From positions 129,744-193,743 of the forward strand of contig CAZGJA010000017.1 of the NCBI GenBank assembly GCA_964526695.1: a stretch of DNA of 64,000 nt, written 5' to 3'. Below are positions 25,022 through 33,080 of this stretch, in pieces (the first letter of the stretch is position 1; each line of letters opens with the position of its first letter). This DNA comes from JABWBH01 sp964526695 (GTDB lineage Bacteria > Planctomycetota > Phycisphaerae > UBA1845). The notes under the pieces were generated by a model. The model worked only from the letters and a program-made list of their open reading frames with translations. It searched no databases and was not told where the DNA came from. The translations under genes and the position numbers were made by a program.

Positions 25022-26023
25022 TTATACGCCTTGGGCCTCGGGACGCGCGACCGAAACGCCGTAGCGCTCCGCCATGCCGCGAACCCGCTCGGCAATCATC
25101 TCGCGCAGCTCCGCCGGCTCCAGCACCGTCGCCTGATCGCCGTGGCCCAGAATCCACCAGGAAATCTCTCGCAGTCCGTCCACGTCCACCTCGAAGATGA
25201 TTCCTCCGTCGGGCTGCCGCTTGATGCGCTGACCCGCGTGCCAGCGAATCTCCGCCACGTTGTCGGCCACCATCGGCTCGAATCGAACCCGCACGCGCCA
25301 CGTTTGATCCTCGCGGATCAGGCTCCAGGCGGAACCGAGATAGGCCTCAAGGCTGAACGCCGGATCCACCTTGTACTCTTCCTGCATGGACTTCAGCCGC
25401 GTGAACCGGTTGAGCTTGAACATGCGCGTCTGTCCGTGATGCTCCGAGAACGCGATCAAGTACCAGCCGCGCTGCGCATGGAAGAGCCGATACGCGTGAA
25501 GCACCGAAGTGACAACCTCGCGCGGCGAGAGGGAATGGTATTCCGCTTCGACTTTCATCCCCAGTGCAATCGCCCGCTGAAAGTACAGCAGCCGATCCGC
25601 CGTCGCGTCCATCCGCGATTCCGGTCGCGGCAGAAACTCCGTCCGCGCCAGCATCGGCCCGCAGTAATCCTGCAAGCGCCGGGGCAGCAGGCTCTCCAGC
25701 TTCATCGCGGCCGACGCCGCATCGCGCGGCGAGGGCGTGGATTGCTGCGCCAACCCCTGACGGATGAGCGTCAGCAGCGCCAGCGCCTCCGCCGGCGTCA
25801 GATGCGTCGGCGGCAGCAACGGCTCTTCCCGCGGCGAGTAGGCCTGCGTGCGGCGGCTGAAGCGAAAGCCCACGCCGGCCTCGTCGAGAAGCTTCAAGTC
25901 GCGGAACACCGTGCGCTTGGAGACCTTCAACGTGGTGGCAAGTCGATCCGGCTCCACGTCCCGTCCGGACTGAAGGAGCTGAACGATCTTCAACAGGCGC
26001 GTGACGCGACCGCTCTGGTTCAT
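25022..26023 (-). CDS. WYL-domain transcriptional regulator (HTH_11/DeoR-like N-terminus)
   Basis: 333 residues. N-terminal winged helix: RVTRLLKIVQLLQSGRDVEP, LATTLKVSKRTVFRDLKLLD, EAGVGFRF. The C-terminal WYL domain has HAQRGWYLIAFSEHHGQTRM and FKLNRFTRLKSMQEEYKV, followed by a WCX-like extension (LREISWWILGHGDQATVLEP). WYL domains sense nucleic acid or small ligands and regulate many systems, including DNA-damage and defence genes; here the only clear operon partner is dtd. No good ribosome site is visible, so the start (ATG 26023) rests on homology. An upstream extension of the frame is rejected. Confidence 0.87.
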   Translation of the reverse strand: MNQSGRVTRLLKIVQLLQSGRDVEPDRLATTLKVSKRTVFRDLKLLDEAGVGFRFSRRTQAYSPREEPLLPPTHLTPAEALALLTLIRQGLAQQSTPSPRDAASAAMKLESLLPRRLQDYCGPMLARTEFLPRPESRMDATADRLLYFQRAIALGMKVEAEYHSLSPREVVTSVLHAYRLFHAQRGWYLIAFSEHHGQTRMFKLNRFTRLKSMQEEYKVDPAFSLEAYLGSAWSLIREDQTWRVRVRFEPMVADNVAEIRWHAGQRIKRQPDGGIIFEVDVDGLREISWWILGHGDQATVLEPAELREMIAERVRGMAERYGVSVARPEAQGV

Positions 26024-26124
26024 GTGCCGTAAGGGTTCGATTTCCGGGGCGGCGCCAAAATCGCCGGCGACACGATGTTCTGCCGGAGCGCACCAACGCT
26101 CCAGCCTCCATCCCCATATTACCC

Positions 26125-27630
26125 TTACCGCGAGGCAAAAGGCAACATGCGAACCGCCGCGAAGCCCAGCAAGCTCAGCACACTCAAGGCGGCAAGCACG
26201 TGGAAGGCCGTTCGCCGGGAGAATCGGGCACATCGAGCAAACACCGCCAGCGCCAGCAGATTCACCGCCACGCCCGCCGTGAATCGCCCCAGCCGGTCAT
26301 CCGCCGTGGCGACGGCGGGAAATCGAGGCCACAGCGCCATCAACACCCCGACCAGCAGCGCCAGGCAACCGCACAGGAACGACAGCCGCCGTGCATCAGG
26401 AATGAGCCTCCCGGCCGTGGTCCATGCCGTCCCGTCCCGAAGCTGCTGTTCCCACACGTTCGCCAGCCACATCCACAGCGCCGAAGCCACGACAAAACCG
26501 GCCATCACCGCGTTGAACAGCATCGGGTACTGATCCACGGCGGAGGCGGGCGCCGAGGGGATGAACGCAGCGGCCGCGCTCGCCAGTCCGATGGAGATCA
26601 GCCACAAACCCACTTCCGCGATGCCCGCGCTCCACCGGCGCACCACCAGCACCAGCAGCGCCGCGCCGCAGATTCCGTTCAGCAGCGCCATCGCGATCCA
26701 CCGCAGCGCTTTCCAGGGCGCGGCATCCACGGGCAGCAGAGCCAGGTGCATCGAGGACGTCAGCACGATCAGCAGTCCGACCACCCCGCAACTGAGGTGC
26801 AGCCCGCGCCGCGCGGGTCGCGGAGCGGCGAGCGCATCGGGATGCACGCGGCTCCAGCGCCAGCGATGTCTCGAGTCGCACGCGCCCTCCAGCGTCACCG
26901 CCGCAACAATCAGCGCTGCGGCCCACGCGCTCCAGTTGAACAGTGCGGGCAGCAGGGTCGCATGCCGCGAAGCGCCGCGCGGAAGCGGCATCGGCAAGTC
27001 GGACAACACCAGCCAGCCCGCGACTCCCACCGCCAGCCACCAGAGCATCACCGGCAGCGCCGCCCCCGGCAGCGAGCGATGCCGCCGCTCCAGCATGATT
27101 CCGGCGGACAACAGGATCAGGAGGATGACCGCCCCGGCCGGCGGGAAGTCATACGCGGTCTGCAGCGCCGCGCCGCCCACATAGAGGAGTTCCGCTGATA
27201 CCTGCGCCACGCGCATCGCCAGCAGCACGGCCATCGCCACGGACGCGCCGCCGCCGAAGGTCATCGCTGCCACGCTGATGACACTCTGCAGATCCGTCAT
27301 CGACTCCCGCGGCGCGTGGATCGCCCGACCCAGCGCCAAGCCGACCGCCGCCCATCCGAGCGAGATCAGCGCGCCCGCCCACGCGCCGCGGATCAGCAGG
27401 CTGCCGGCAAACGTCCCCTCGCGCGCAAGCAGGGCGCCCACCAGCAAGCTCAGGGAAAAAACGGCCAGCGACCAGCCCGCGCCCCGTGGCAGGCGTCGCA
27501 CGCCCGCCAGCCCGGCGAGCGCCGTCAGCGCGAGAACGCCGTACAACCACAGGGGACCGGTGGCTTGAGCAAGCACGTTCCAGCAGCCAGCAAGCCCTTC
27601 CATGCCGTCGGCGCCTTCCGCGACGATCAC
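26125..27630 (-). CDS. polytopic membrane protein of unknown function
   Basis: 501 residues, with roughly 12 hydrophobic segments, for example LWLYGVLALTALAGLAGV, GAVILLILLSAGIML, LMALLNG-type helices and FHVLAALSVLSLLGFAAVR. No family signature recognised; the layout resembles MotA/TolQ-unlike multi-pass proteins of planctomycetes with no assigned role. The GTG at 27630 overlaps the stop of the TIM-barrel gene (GTGA), which suggests coupling. An ATG at 27603 with GGAAGG upstream is an alternative start. Confidence 0.65.
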   Translation of the reverse strand: MIVAEGADGMEGLAGCWNVLAQATGPLWLYGVLALTALAGLAGVRRLPRGAGWSLAVFSLSLLVGALLAREGTFAGSLLIRGAWAGALISLGWAAVGLALGRAIHAPRESMTDLQSVISVAAMTFGGGASVAMAVLLAMRVAQVSAELLYVGGAALQTAYDFPPAGAVILLILLSAGIMLERRHRSLPGAALPVMLWWLAVGVAGWLVLSDLPMPLPRGASRHATLLPALFNWSAWAAALIVAAVTLEGACDSRHRWRWSRVHPDALAAPRPARRGLHLSCGVVGLLIVLTSSMHLALLPVDAAPWKALRWIAMALLNGICGAALLVLVVRRWSAGIAEVGLWLISIGLASAAAAFIPSAPASAVDQYPMLFNAVMAGFVVASALWMWLANVWEQQLRDGTAWTTAGRLIPDARRLSFLCGCLALLVGVLMALWPRFPAVATADDRLGRFTAGVAVNLLALAVFARCARFSRRTAFHVLAALSVLSLLGFAAVRMLPFASR

Positions 27631-28529
27631 GACCGCAACGTCGCCGCCGGGCGCTGCGCGGCGAACTTCGCCGGGTTCTTGTCGCCCTTGTACGCGGAAA
27701 GCACCGCCTGCTTCACCGCGAGCTGCGCCTTCAGAAACGTCGCCACGGCCGGCAGCGCGACCTCCGGCTCAGGAAGGCTGGGAATCCACGCCTTGGGCTG
27801 TTCGAACATCAGGTACCCGTTGTGGACCATCCCTTTGAGCAGCTCGATCTGCCGCGCGACCTGCGTCTGCCCCTGCCCCGGAAGCTTGTAGCCCTGCAGC
27901 AGCCCGTCCGCGTCGTAGCCCGCGTCGCCGACGTGCAGCATTCCGATGCGCACGCCGAGCCGCGGAATGGACACGGTCGCAGCTTCCTTCCGCGTCATCG
28001 CGTTGACCTGGTTCCAGCAGCCTTGAATCGACGGGTGGCTGACCGCGTCGATCAGATACCAGAGGTCTTCGCTGCGCGTCAGATCGCCGCTGTTCTCCAC
28101 CAGCAGCGTGACCCCGTGCTTCACGGCTGTCGGCGCCAGCGCGTGCAGCTCTCGCGCGACGCGCGACAACGCCGCCTCGTGATTGTCCCAGCGCTGCACC
28201 TCGCCGGCGAAGATCTTCACGAACCGGCATCCCAACCGCCCGGCCAGCTCCAGATGCTCGATCACCAGCTTGCGCGCGGCCTCAATCTTGTCCTTCTTCT
28301 TGCCGTCCAGCGACGCCGAAGGGGACAGACACACCAGCTCGACCTTCGCCTCCTCGAACAGCTTGCGCGTGTGGTCCACGTTGCCCACCAGCGCCGGCGC
28401 GGACGGAAGATGAAACTCCCCCTTAAGCCCGCGCAGCTCGACCCCGTCAAACCCCAGCGCCGCGGCCTGCGCCACGATCGTGTTGAGATCCCAGTTCGGA
28501 CACACCAGAGAGCTGAAGCCGATTTTCAT
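27627..28529 (-). CDS. sugar phosphate isomerase/epimerase-like TIM barrel (AP-endonuclease 2 family)
   Basis: 300 residues: MKIGFSSLVCPNWDLNTIVA, AAALGFDGVELRGLKGEFHL, ELVCLSPSASLD, GCRFVKIFAGEVQRWDNHEA, GVTLLVENSGDLTRSEDL, QGCWNQVNAMTRKE, IGMLHVGDAG, GYLMFEQPKAWIPSLPEPE. This is the xylose-isomerase-like TIM barrel with metal-binding Glu/Asp/His at strand ends (VEN, HVGD, EQP). The substrate is unknown. The ATG at 28529 follows AGGTGA. Two 23-bp direct repeats lie just upstream (28544-28590). Coupled to the following membrane-protein gene. Confidence 0.82.
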   Translation of the reverse strand: MKIGFSSLVCPNWDLNTIVAQAAALGFDGVELRGLKGEFHLPSAPALVGNVDHTRKLFEEAKVELVCLSPSASLDGKKKDKIEAARKLVIEHLELAGRLGCRFVKIFAGEVQRWDNHEAALSRVARELHALAPTAVKHGVTLLVENSGDLTRSEDLWYLIDAVSHPSIQGCWNQVNAMTRKEAATVSIPRLGVRIGMLHVGDAGYDADGLLQGYKLPGQGQTQVARQIELLKGMVHNGYLMFEQPKAWIPSLPEPEVALPAVATFLKAQLAVKQAVLSAYKGDKNPAKFAAQRPAATLRS

Positions 28530-28543
28530 ATTCACCTGTAGGT

Positions 28544-28590
28544 CTGGATCGCAATCACCCGTATGCCTGGATCGCAATCACCGGTATTGA
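28544..28590 (-). repeat. 23-bp tandem repeat directly upstream of the TIM-barrel gene
   Basis: CTGGATCGCAATCACC occurs at 28544-28559 and 28567-28582 (period 23). On the minus strand the TAC-GGTGA part recurs a third time as the ribosome-binding region TACAGGTGAATATG. It could be a duplicated operator or slippage at the initiation region. Confidence 0.6.
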
Positions 28591-28639
28591 CTAATTCGCA
28601 ATCGCGCGCCTGCCTGAATCACTGCTCCAGCCAGCCGTC

Positions 28640-29300
28640 CAATCACGGCTTAGGTTTCAGGCTCATCTTGCCTCTTGTTCCCGCCCTGTTCGGATACGCG
28701 AGGAAATCCTGGAGTTTGAACCTATGCCCGTTTCCGGCCCGCGTCTTGCCAACGCACGACTCGACCGTGGCCTTTCCGATGCGCAGGTTCCCAGCCAGGT
28801 CACCCGCGTTGTCATATACCTCTGACGTGATTCCGTTGTTGCCGAGCGGCATGTCGGCGTCTGGCTTTCGGACATTGACGTTCAGGCTCGGGTCTCCCAT
28901 TCGTACAGCCGCGTGATCCCTGCGGCCCAATCGTCGCTCTGACCGTCTCGCTCCACGGTCCCTTGTGCCCGGTCGTGCTCACCCGGCGCAGCATGCAATG
29001 GGCGTTCTCGCCGCCCTCGGGACCGTCGAAGTCTAGCGTGTACGGCGTGCGCGTGTCGAGTGCGATGAAAGTCAGCGCAGCCGGGATGATCGGCGACGCG
29101 TTCGCGACGGGGGCGGCCGGCATCTGGGTTTCCGCCCCGCTCGCGGCCGCGGGCCGGCCTCGTGCGGCGGCGCGGCCTCGTCCGTGAGATGGATCGTGTG
29201 CCGGCGCCGCTGTCGCGCATCGACCTTGACCCCCGGCCGCGTGGGGGGCGGCCCCAAGGCAGCGCGCGGACCTGCGAAGCAGGTTGGTGGCTGTGGGCAT
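28640..29300 (-). pseudogene. decayed planctomycete hypothetical protein (Fn3-like) and adjacent fragment
   Basis: On the minus strand, short pieces in different frames carry matches to a common planctomycete protein. VKVDARQRRRHTIHLTDEA is in one frame (about 29170-29250). PIIPAALTFIALDTRTPYTL, FDGPEGGENAHCMLRRVST and GHKGPWSETVRATIG are in another (about 28930-29110). The family normally reads VDxSQRxxHTIxxxDE ... LALDTRTPYxxxYDGxxGGK ... MLRWVSTRGEKGPWSETVSA in one frame. A further fragment (28643-28930: DPSLNVNVRKPDADMPLGNN, HRFKLQDFLAYPNR) may be an unrelated remnant. No intact gene remains. Confidence 0.65.
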
Positions 29301-29520
29301 GGTCACAGCGCGTGCGAGCAGGGTCGCGTCGAGGGTTGACGGCCTGCTGCCCTGCGTCACTTGCGGGCGCGGCGATCATCCGCAACGTCTTGCAAATAAG
29401 GCACTTCGGATCAGTTTAGATTTCCGCCGATTCGCGGCACGCATCATGCTCAAGGACGATCGCGGCAGTCGGGAGTCTGCTCCGGCGCAGCGGGGTGTTG
29501 GCTTCAAGAGGAGGAGAGCA

Positions 29521-30066
29521 ATGGGTGGAACGAACAGGGCATGTGGGGCGAGGGGGCGATGGATGCGACGGGGCATGGGGCTGCTCGCCGTGCTGACGGC
29601 CGTTGCGGTGCCCTACGCCTGCGGCGGATTGCCGTCGGAGCTCTCTGATCCCGCCGGCTTCTTCGCCGACCTGCTCGGCTCGCGCGACGACGGCAACCAG
29701 AACACCAACGCCGACGCCTCGGGCGACGACGCCCTCGAGAATGACAACGCAGGCTCCGATGACGGCGCCAACGACAACGAGGACGGCTTCGAGGAGGGCA
29801 ACGACAACGCTGACGGCGATGACGATGCCAACGAAAACGATGACGACGGTGGGGAAGACGCCAACGAAAACAGCAACGACGATTCCGGCGATGACGCCCA
29901 GAACGACAACGGGGCCGACGACGACAGCGAGGGCGACGACGACAACGTTAACGACAACGCCGAGTCAGGGGACAACGACAACGGCTCGGACGGCGGCAAT
30001 ACCAACGACAATGAGTCGGGCGACGACGGCGGCGGCGACAACGACAACGACGACGACCGCCCCTAG
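29521..30066 (+). CDS. secreted Asp/Asn/Gly-rich acidic protein
   Basis: 181 residues. N-terminal basic region and hydrophobic stretch (MRRGMGLLAVLTAVAVPYAC), then GGLPSELSDPAGFFADLLGS, then about 120 residues composed almost only of Asp, Asn, Gly, Glu and Ser (NDNAGSDDGANDNEDG-like units). Such tracts bind Ca2+ or act as disordered linkers in planctomycete secreted proteins (inference). The Cys after PYA might be a lipidation site but the lipobox is poor. The ATG at 29521 has AGGAGGAG 4 nt upstream. No family recognised. Confidence 0.65.
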   Translation: MGGTNRACGARGRWMRRGMGLLAVLTAVAVPYACGGLPSELSDPAGFFADLLGSRDDGNQNTNADASGDDALENDNAGSDDGANDNEDGFEEGNDNADGDDDANENDDDGGEDANENSNDDSGDDAQNDNGADDDSEGDDDNVNDNAESGDNDNGSDGGNTNDNESGDDGGGDNDNDDDRP

Positions 30067-30216
30067 ACGTCAGCGACCCTTTAATCTCCACACAAGGCGG
30101 GCTACGCGACAAGCAGGCACCGTGACGAACGGGAACCGTGACGAACGGGCAACGGACGAACGGGTTACGGGCGGCGCATCGAACAGCAGACAAGGAACGG
30201 GAGAAGGAGCCGGACC

Positions 30217-31656
30217 ATGCGATCTAAGGACCTAACCAGTCCGACAGGGAGGAGACGGGGGGCTATTCTTCCTCTCCTGTCACTGATCGCGTGGCCGGCT
30301 CTTTCCCCGGTCCAAGGCGCCGAGCGTCCCAACATCATCCTGATCTCCGTGGACACGCTTCGCGCGGACCATCTGAGCTGCTACGGATATCCGCGGGAGA
30401 CGACGCCGTTCATCGACTCGCTGGCGCGCAAGGGCGTGCGCTTCGAGAACGCCTTCGCCAACGCCTCGTGGACGCTGCCTTCGCACCTGAGCGTCATGAC
30501 CTCACGTTTTCCGCACCAGCACGGCGTGGAGAACGACGACCGCGTCCTTCCCGCCTCGGCCGTGACGCTGGCGGAGACGCTGAAAGCGCAGGGCTACTCG
30601 ACGACGGCGTTCATCAGTTGGGTGTACGTCTCGGCGCAGTTCGGATTCGATCAGGGCTTCGACGCGTATCACGAGTTGCTGCCGCCGGAGAGCGCGGTGG
30701 ACGACTCGACGCACGCGGCTATCAAGGCCGAGGACGTCGTCAGCCGCGTGATCCCCTGGGCGGACGGCGCGGGCAAGCAGCCGTTCTTCCTGTTCCTGCA
30801 CCTGTTCGATCCGCACATCAATTACGAGCCGCCGAAACCGTACGAGACGATGTTCGAGCCGACGCGGGAGTCGATGCTCAAAGGCTCGTTCTCGAACCTT
30901 GAGCCGTACATTCGCGGGCTGCATGCGGAGCCGAAGCGGATTCTGCCGGAGGACCTGCGGCGGATGACGGGGCTGTATGACGGTGAGATCCGCTACGTGG
31001 ACGACCAGCTCCGCCGGCTCTTCACCCGGCTGGAGGAGCGCGGGCTGCTCGCCAACACGATCATCGCGCTGACCAGCGACCACGGCGAAGAGCTGGACGA
31101 TCACGGCTCGATGGAAGGTCACCAATGGACACTTTATGACGAAGTGCTGCACGTGCCGCTGATCTTGTGCCTTCCGCGAGGGGAAAGCGCCGGCACGGTC
31201 GCCCGGAGCCTGGCGCAGTCGATCGACATCGCGCCTACGCTCCTGGCGGCCGCGGGCGCTGCGGTTCCTGCCGAGTTTCAGGGGCGCAACCTGCTCGCGC
31301 CGCCGGTCGCTTCGGAGTCCTTCGGCACGCTGGCGTTCAGCGAGATCAAGCGGTTCAACCGGAAATGGTCGGTGCGCAATGAGCGGTACAAGCTGATTTT
31401 CACGGGGAATCGCAAGCCCGGCGACCGCGATGAGCACGTACGGCAGGGATACGAGCTGTACGACCTGGTGAGCGACCCCGGCGAGACGAAGAACATTTAC
31501 TCGACGATTACGCCCATGGCGGCGGCGATGCGCAGCGCCCTGCGCCGCTGGATGGCCGAGGGCGCTGGAACACCCGCGAACTTTGAAAAACCCGTGTTGA
31601 CCGACCGGCAGATGCAGCGGCTTCGCGGCATGGGGTACGTGGAGAAGGGCGAGTAA
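30217..31656 (+). CDS. secreted sulfatase-family (alkaline phosphatase superfamily) enzyme with Thr at the active site
   Basis: 479 residues with a signal peptide (GAILPLLSLIAWPALSPVQG). Metal-site motifs: NIILISVDTLRADHLSCYGY (Asp46, Asp51), HLFDPHINYEPP and LTSDHGEELDDHG (about 287). The catalytic motif is NASWTLPSHLS with Thr86, where classical sulfatases have Cys/Ser in C/S-x-P-S-R. Formylglycine formation from Thr is not expected, so a phosphodiesterase/phosphotransferase-like reaction or another nucleophile is possible. The C-terminus ends QMQRLRGMGYVEKGE, as in many planctomycete homologues. SD GGAG precedes the ATG. A related enzyme with the same substitution lies at 58.4 kb. Confidence 0.83.
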   Translation: MRSKDLTSPTGRRRGAILPLLSLIAWPALSPVQGAERPNIILISVDTLRADHLSCYGYPRETTPFIDSLARKGVRFENAFANASWTLPSHLSVMTSRFPHQHGVENDDRVLPASAVTLAETLKAQGYSTTAFISWVYVSAQFGFDQGFDAYHELLPPESAVDDSTHAAIKAEDVVSRVIPWADGAGKQPFFLFLHLFDPHINYEPPKPYETMFEPTRESMLKGSFSNLEPYIRGLHAEPKRILPEDLRRMTGLYDGEIRYVDDQLRRLFTRLEERGLLANTIIALTSDHGEELDDHGSMEGHQWTLYDEVLHVPLILCLPRGESAGTVARSLAQSIDIAPTLLAAAGAAVPAEFQGRNLLAPPVASESFGTLAFSEIKRFNRKWSVRNERYKLIFTGNRKPGDRDEHVRQGYELYDLVSDPGETKNIYSTITPMAAAMRSALRRWMAEGAGTPANFEKPVLTDRQMQRLRGMGYVEKGE

Positions 31657-31669
31657 ATGGCAGCGGTTG

Positions 31670-31770
31670 GGTGCACAGGTTGGAAAACCTGGGCTACACA
31701 CACCGGTTGGAAACCGGTGCCACACGTTTGCGGAACCTGTGCCGCAGGTTGGGAAACCTGTGCTTTGAGG
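31670..31770. repeat. GGTTGGAAACC-type palindromes between sulfatase and glycosyltransferase
   Basis: Four imperfect copies of (C/G)AGGTTGG(A/G)AAACCTG or ACCGGTTGGAAACCGGT occur in about 100 bp (AGGTTGGAAAACCTGGGCTA, ACCGGTTGGAAACCGGTGCC, TTGCGGAACCTGTGCC, AGGTTGGGAAACCTGTGC). Confidence 0.7.
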
Positions 31771-31781
31771 AGTTGAAGACC

Positions 31782-32645
31782 ATGAGTCAGGCAAAACCGG
31801 CGCCGATCAGTTTGTCCGTGTTCTATCCGTGCTACAACGAGGAAGCGAACGTGGAACGCGTCACGCTCTCGGCGCTGATGGCCTGCGAGCGGCTGGTCGA
31901 GGATTACGAGATCATCATCGTCAACGACGGCAGCAAGGACCGCACGGGCGACATCGCCGAGCGGCTGGCCTGCGAGCACGAGCGCGTCCGCGCCGTGCAC
32001 AACCGCCCCAACCGCGGGTACGGCGGCGCGCTGCAGCGCGGCTTCCGCGAGGCGACCAAGGACTGGGTCTTCTACACCGACGGCGACGGGCAGTTCGACT
32101 TTGAGGAACTGGAGCTGCTGCTGCCGCTGATGGACCGGTTCGACATCCTCAGCGCCTACCGCCTCAACCGGCAGGATCCGCTGATGCGCAGGCTCAACGC
32201 CTTCTGCTGGACCACCCTGGTGAACACGATGTTCCACATGCGGATCCGCGACATCGACTGCGCGTTCAAGCTGTATCCGAGACGGCTCTTCGACGAGATC
32301 GAGATGCGCTCGACGGGCGCGCTGATCGACACGGAAATCCTCGCCCGCGCGACGCGCTTGGGCTACTCGATCGGGCAGATCGGCGTTCATCACTATCCGC
32401 GGACGGCCGGGGCGCAGACCGGCGCGAACTTCAAGGTGATCCTGCGGGCGTTCAAGGAGCTGTTCGCTTTGCGGAAGCACATCCTGACCACGGGTCGCCG
32501 TCGCGCCGGACAAGTCGCGGGCGGACCTTCCACCGGCGTCGGCTCGATCGCGGCGACGAGGGGATCCGAATCCAATCATCGAACCGCGCCGACGCATGAG
32601 AACGCCGGCGCCGCGCCGGTCCTGGTTCACGCGCGGAGCCGCTGA
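31782..32645 (+). CDS. family 2 glycosyltransferase (dolichol-phosphate-mannose synthase-like)
   Basis: 287 residues: LSVFYPCYNEEANVERVTLS, EDYEIIIVNDGSKDRTGDIA, VRAVHNRPNRGYGGALQRGF, WVFYTDGDGQFDFEELELLL (DGD metal-binding motif), YRLNRQDPLMRRLNAF, IRDIDCAFKLYPRRLFDEIE, IDTEILARATRLGYSIGQIG. These are standard GT2 features for transfer from a nucleotide sugar to polyprenyl phosphate or a lipid. There are no C-terminal membrane helices; the tail (from about 240) is low complexity. The ATG at 31782 has GAGGAG upstream. Followed by an intrinsic terminator. Confidence 0.88.
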   Translation: MSQAKPAPISLSVFYPCYNEEANVERVTLSALMACERLVEDYEIIIVNDGSKDRTGDIAERLACEHERVRAVHNRPNRGYGGALQRGFREATKDWVFYTDGDGQFDFEELELLLPLMDRFDILSAYRLNRQDPLMRRLNAFCWTTLVNTMFHMRIRDIDCAFKLYPRRLFDEIEMRSTGALIDTEILARATRLGYSIGQIGVHHYPRTAGAQTGANFKVILRAFKELFALRKHILTTGRRRAGQVAGGPSTGVGSIAATRGSESNHRTAPTHENAGAAPVLVHARSR

Positions 32646-32679
32646 CAAGGCAGATTACGGGAACTTCCTCCTCTCACTC

Positions 32680-32728
32680 GCACGGCCGAGCCTGCATCAC
32701 GTAGGTCCGACCGTGCGGGCCTTTTTTT
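32680..32728 (+). terminator. intrinsic terminator after the GT2 gene
   Basis: GCACGG (32680-32685) pairs with CCGTGC (32711-32716), with partial pairing inside, followed by GGGCC and T7 (32722-32728). Confidence 0.7.
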
Positions 32729-32825
32729 ACCTCCGCACGCCGGCGTTTTGATCCCTCTGATGCACGGCTCTGATGCACGTGGCCGCGCGAAAGCGTGGGG
32801 CGCTTCCTCTCGCGGCTGCGTTTCC

Positions 32826-33080
32826 TCAAGCCTCCAGCGATGCGTCGGCGGTGGGGGGCGCGTCGAAGGGGCGTTGCGTCACGTTGCCCTGGTCGTCGAT
32901 CTGAAGCTGCTGGATGCGCATCTCCGCACGCGCGAGCGTCTCGCGGCAGTGCTTGATCAGCCCCATGCCTTCCTCGTAGCGCGCGATGGATTCCTCCAGA
33001 CCGATGGCGCCTTCCTCGATCTGCTCGGCGATCGCCTCAAGCCTCTTGAGGGCTTCCTCGAACGTGGGTTTCTTCGCCAT
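32826..33080 (-). CDS. xseB: exodeoxyribonuclease VII small subunit
   Basis: 84 residues: KPTFEEALKRLEAIAEQIEE then LEESIARYEEGMGLIKHCRE and LARAEMRIQQLQ, the XseB coiled-coil signature. It joins XseA to degrade single-stranded DNA. xseA is not in the window. Its start overlaps the end of the GT87 gene by 44 bp, so translation is probably coupled. Confidence 0.92.
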   Translation of the reverse strand: MAKKPTFEEALKRLEAIAEQIEEGAIGLEESIARYEEGMGLIKHCRETLARAEMRIQQLQIDDQGNVTQRPFDAPPTADASLEA

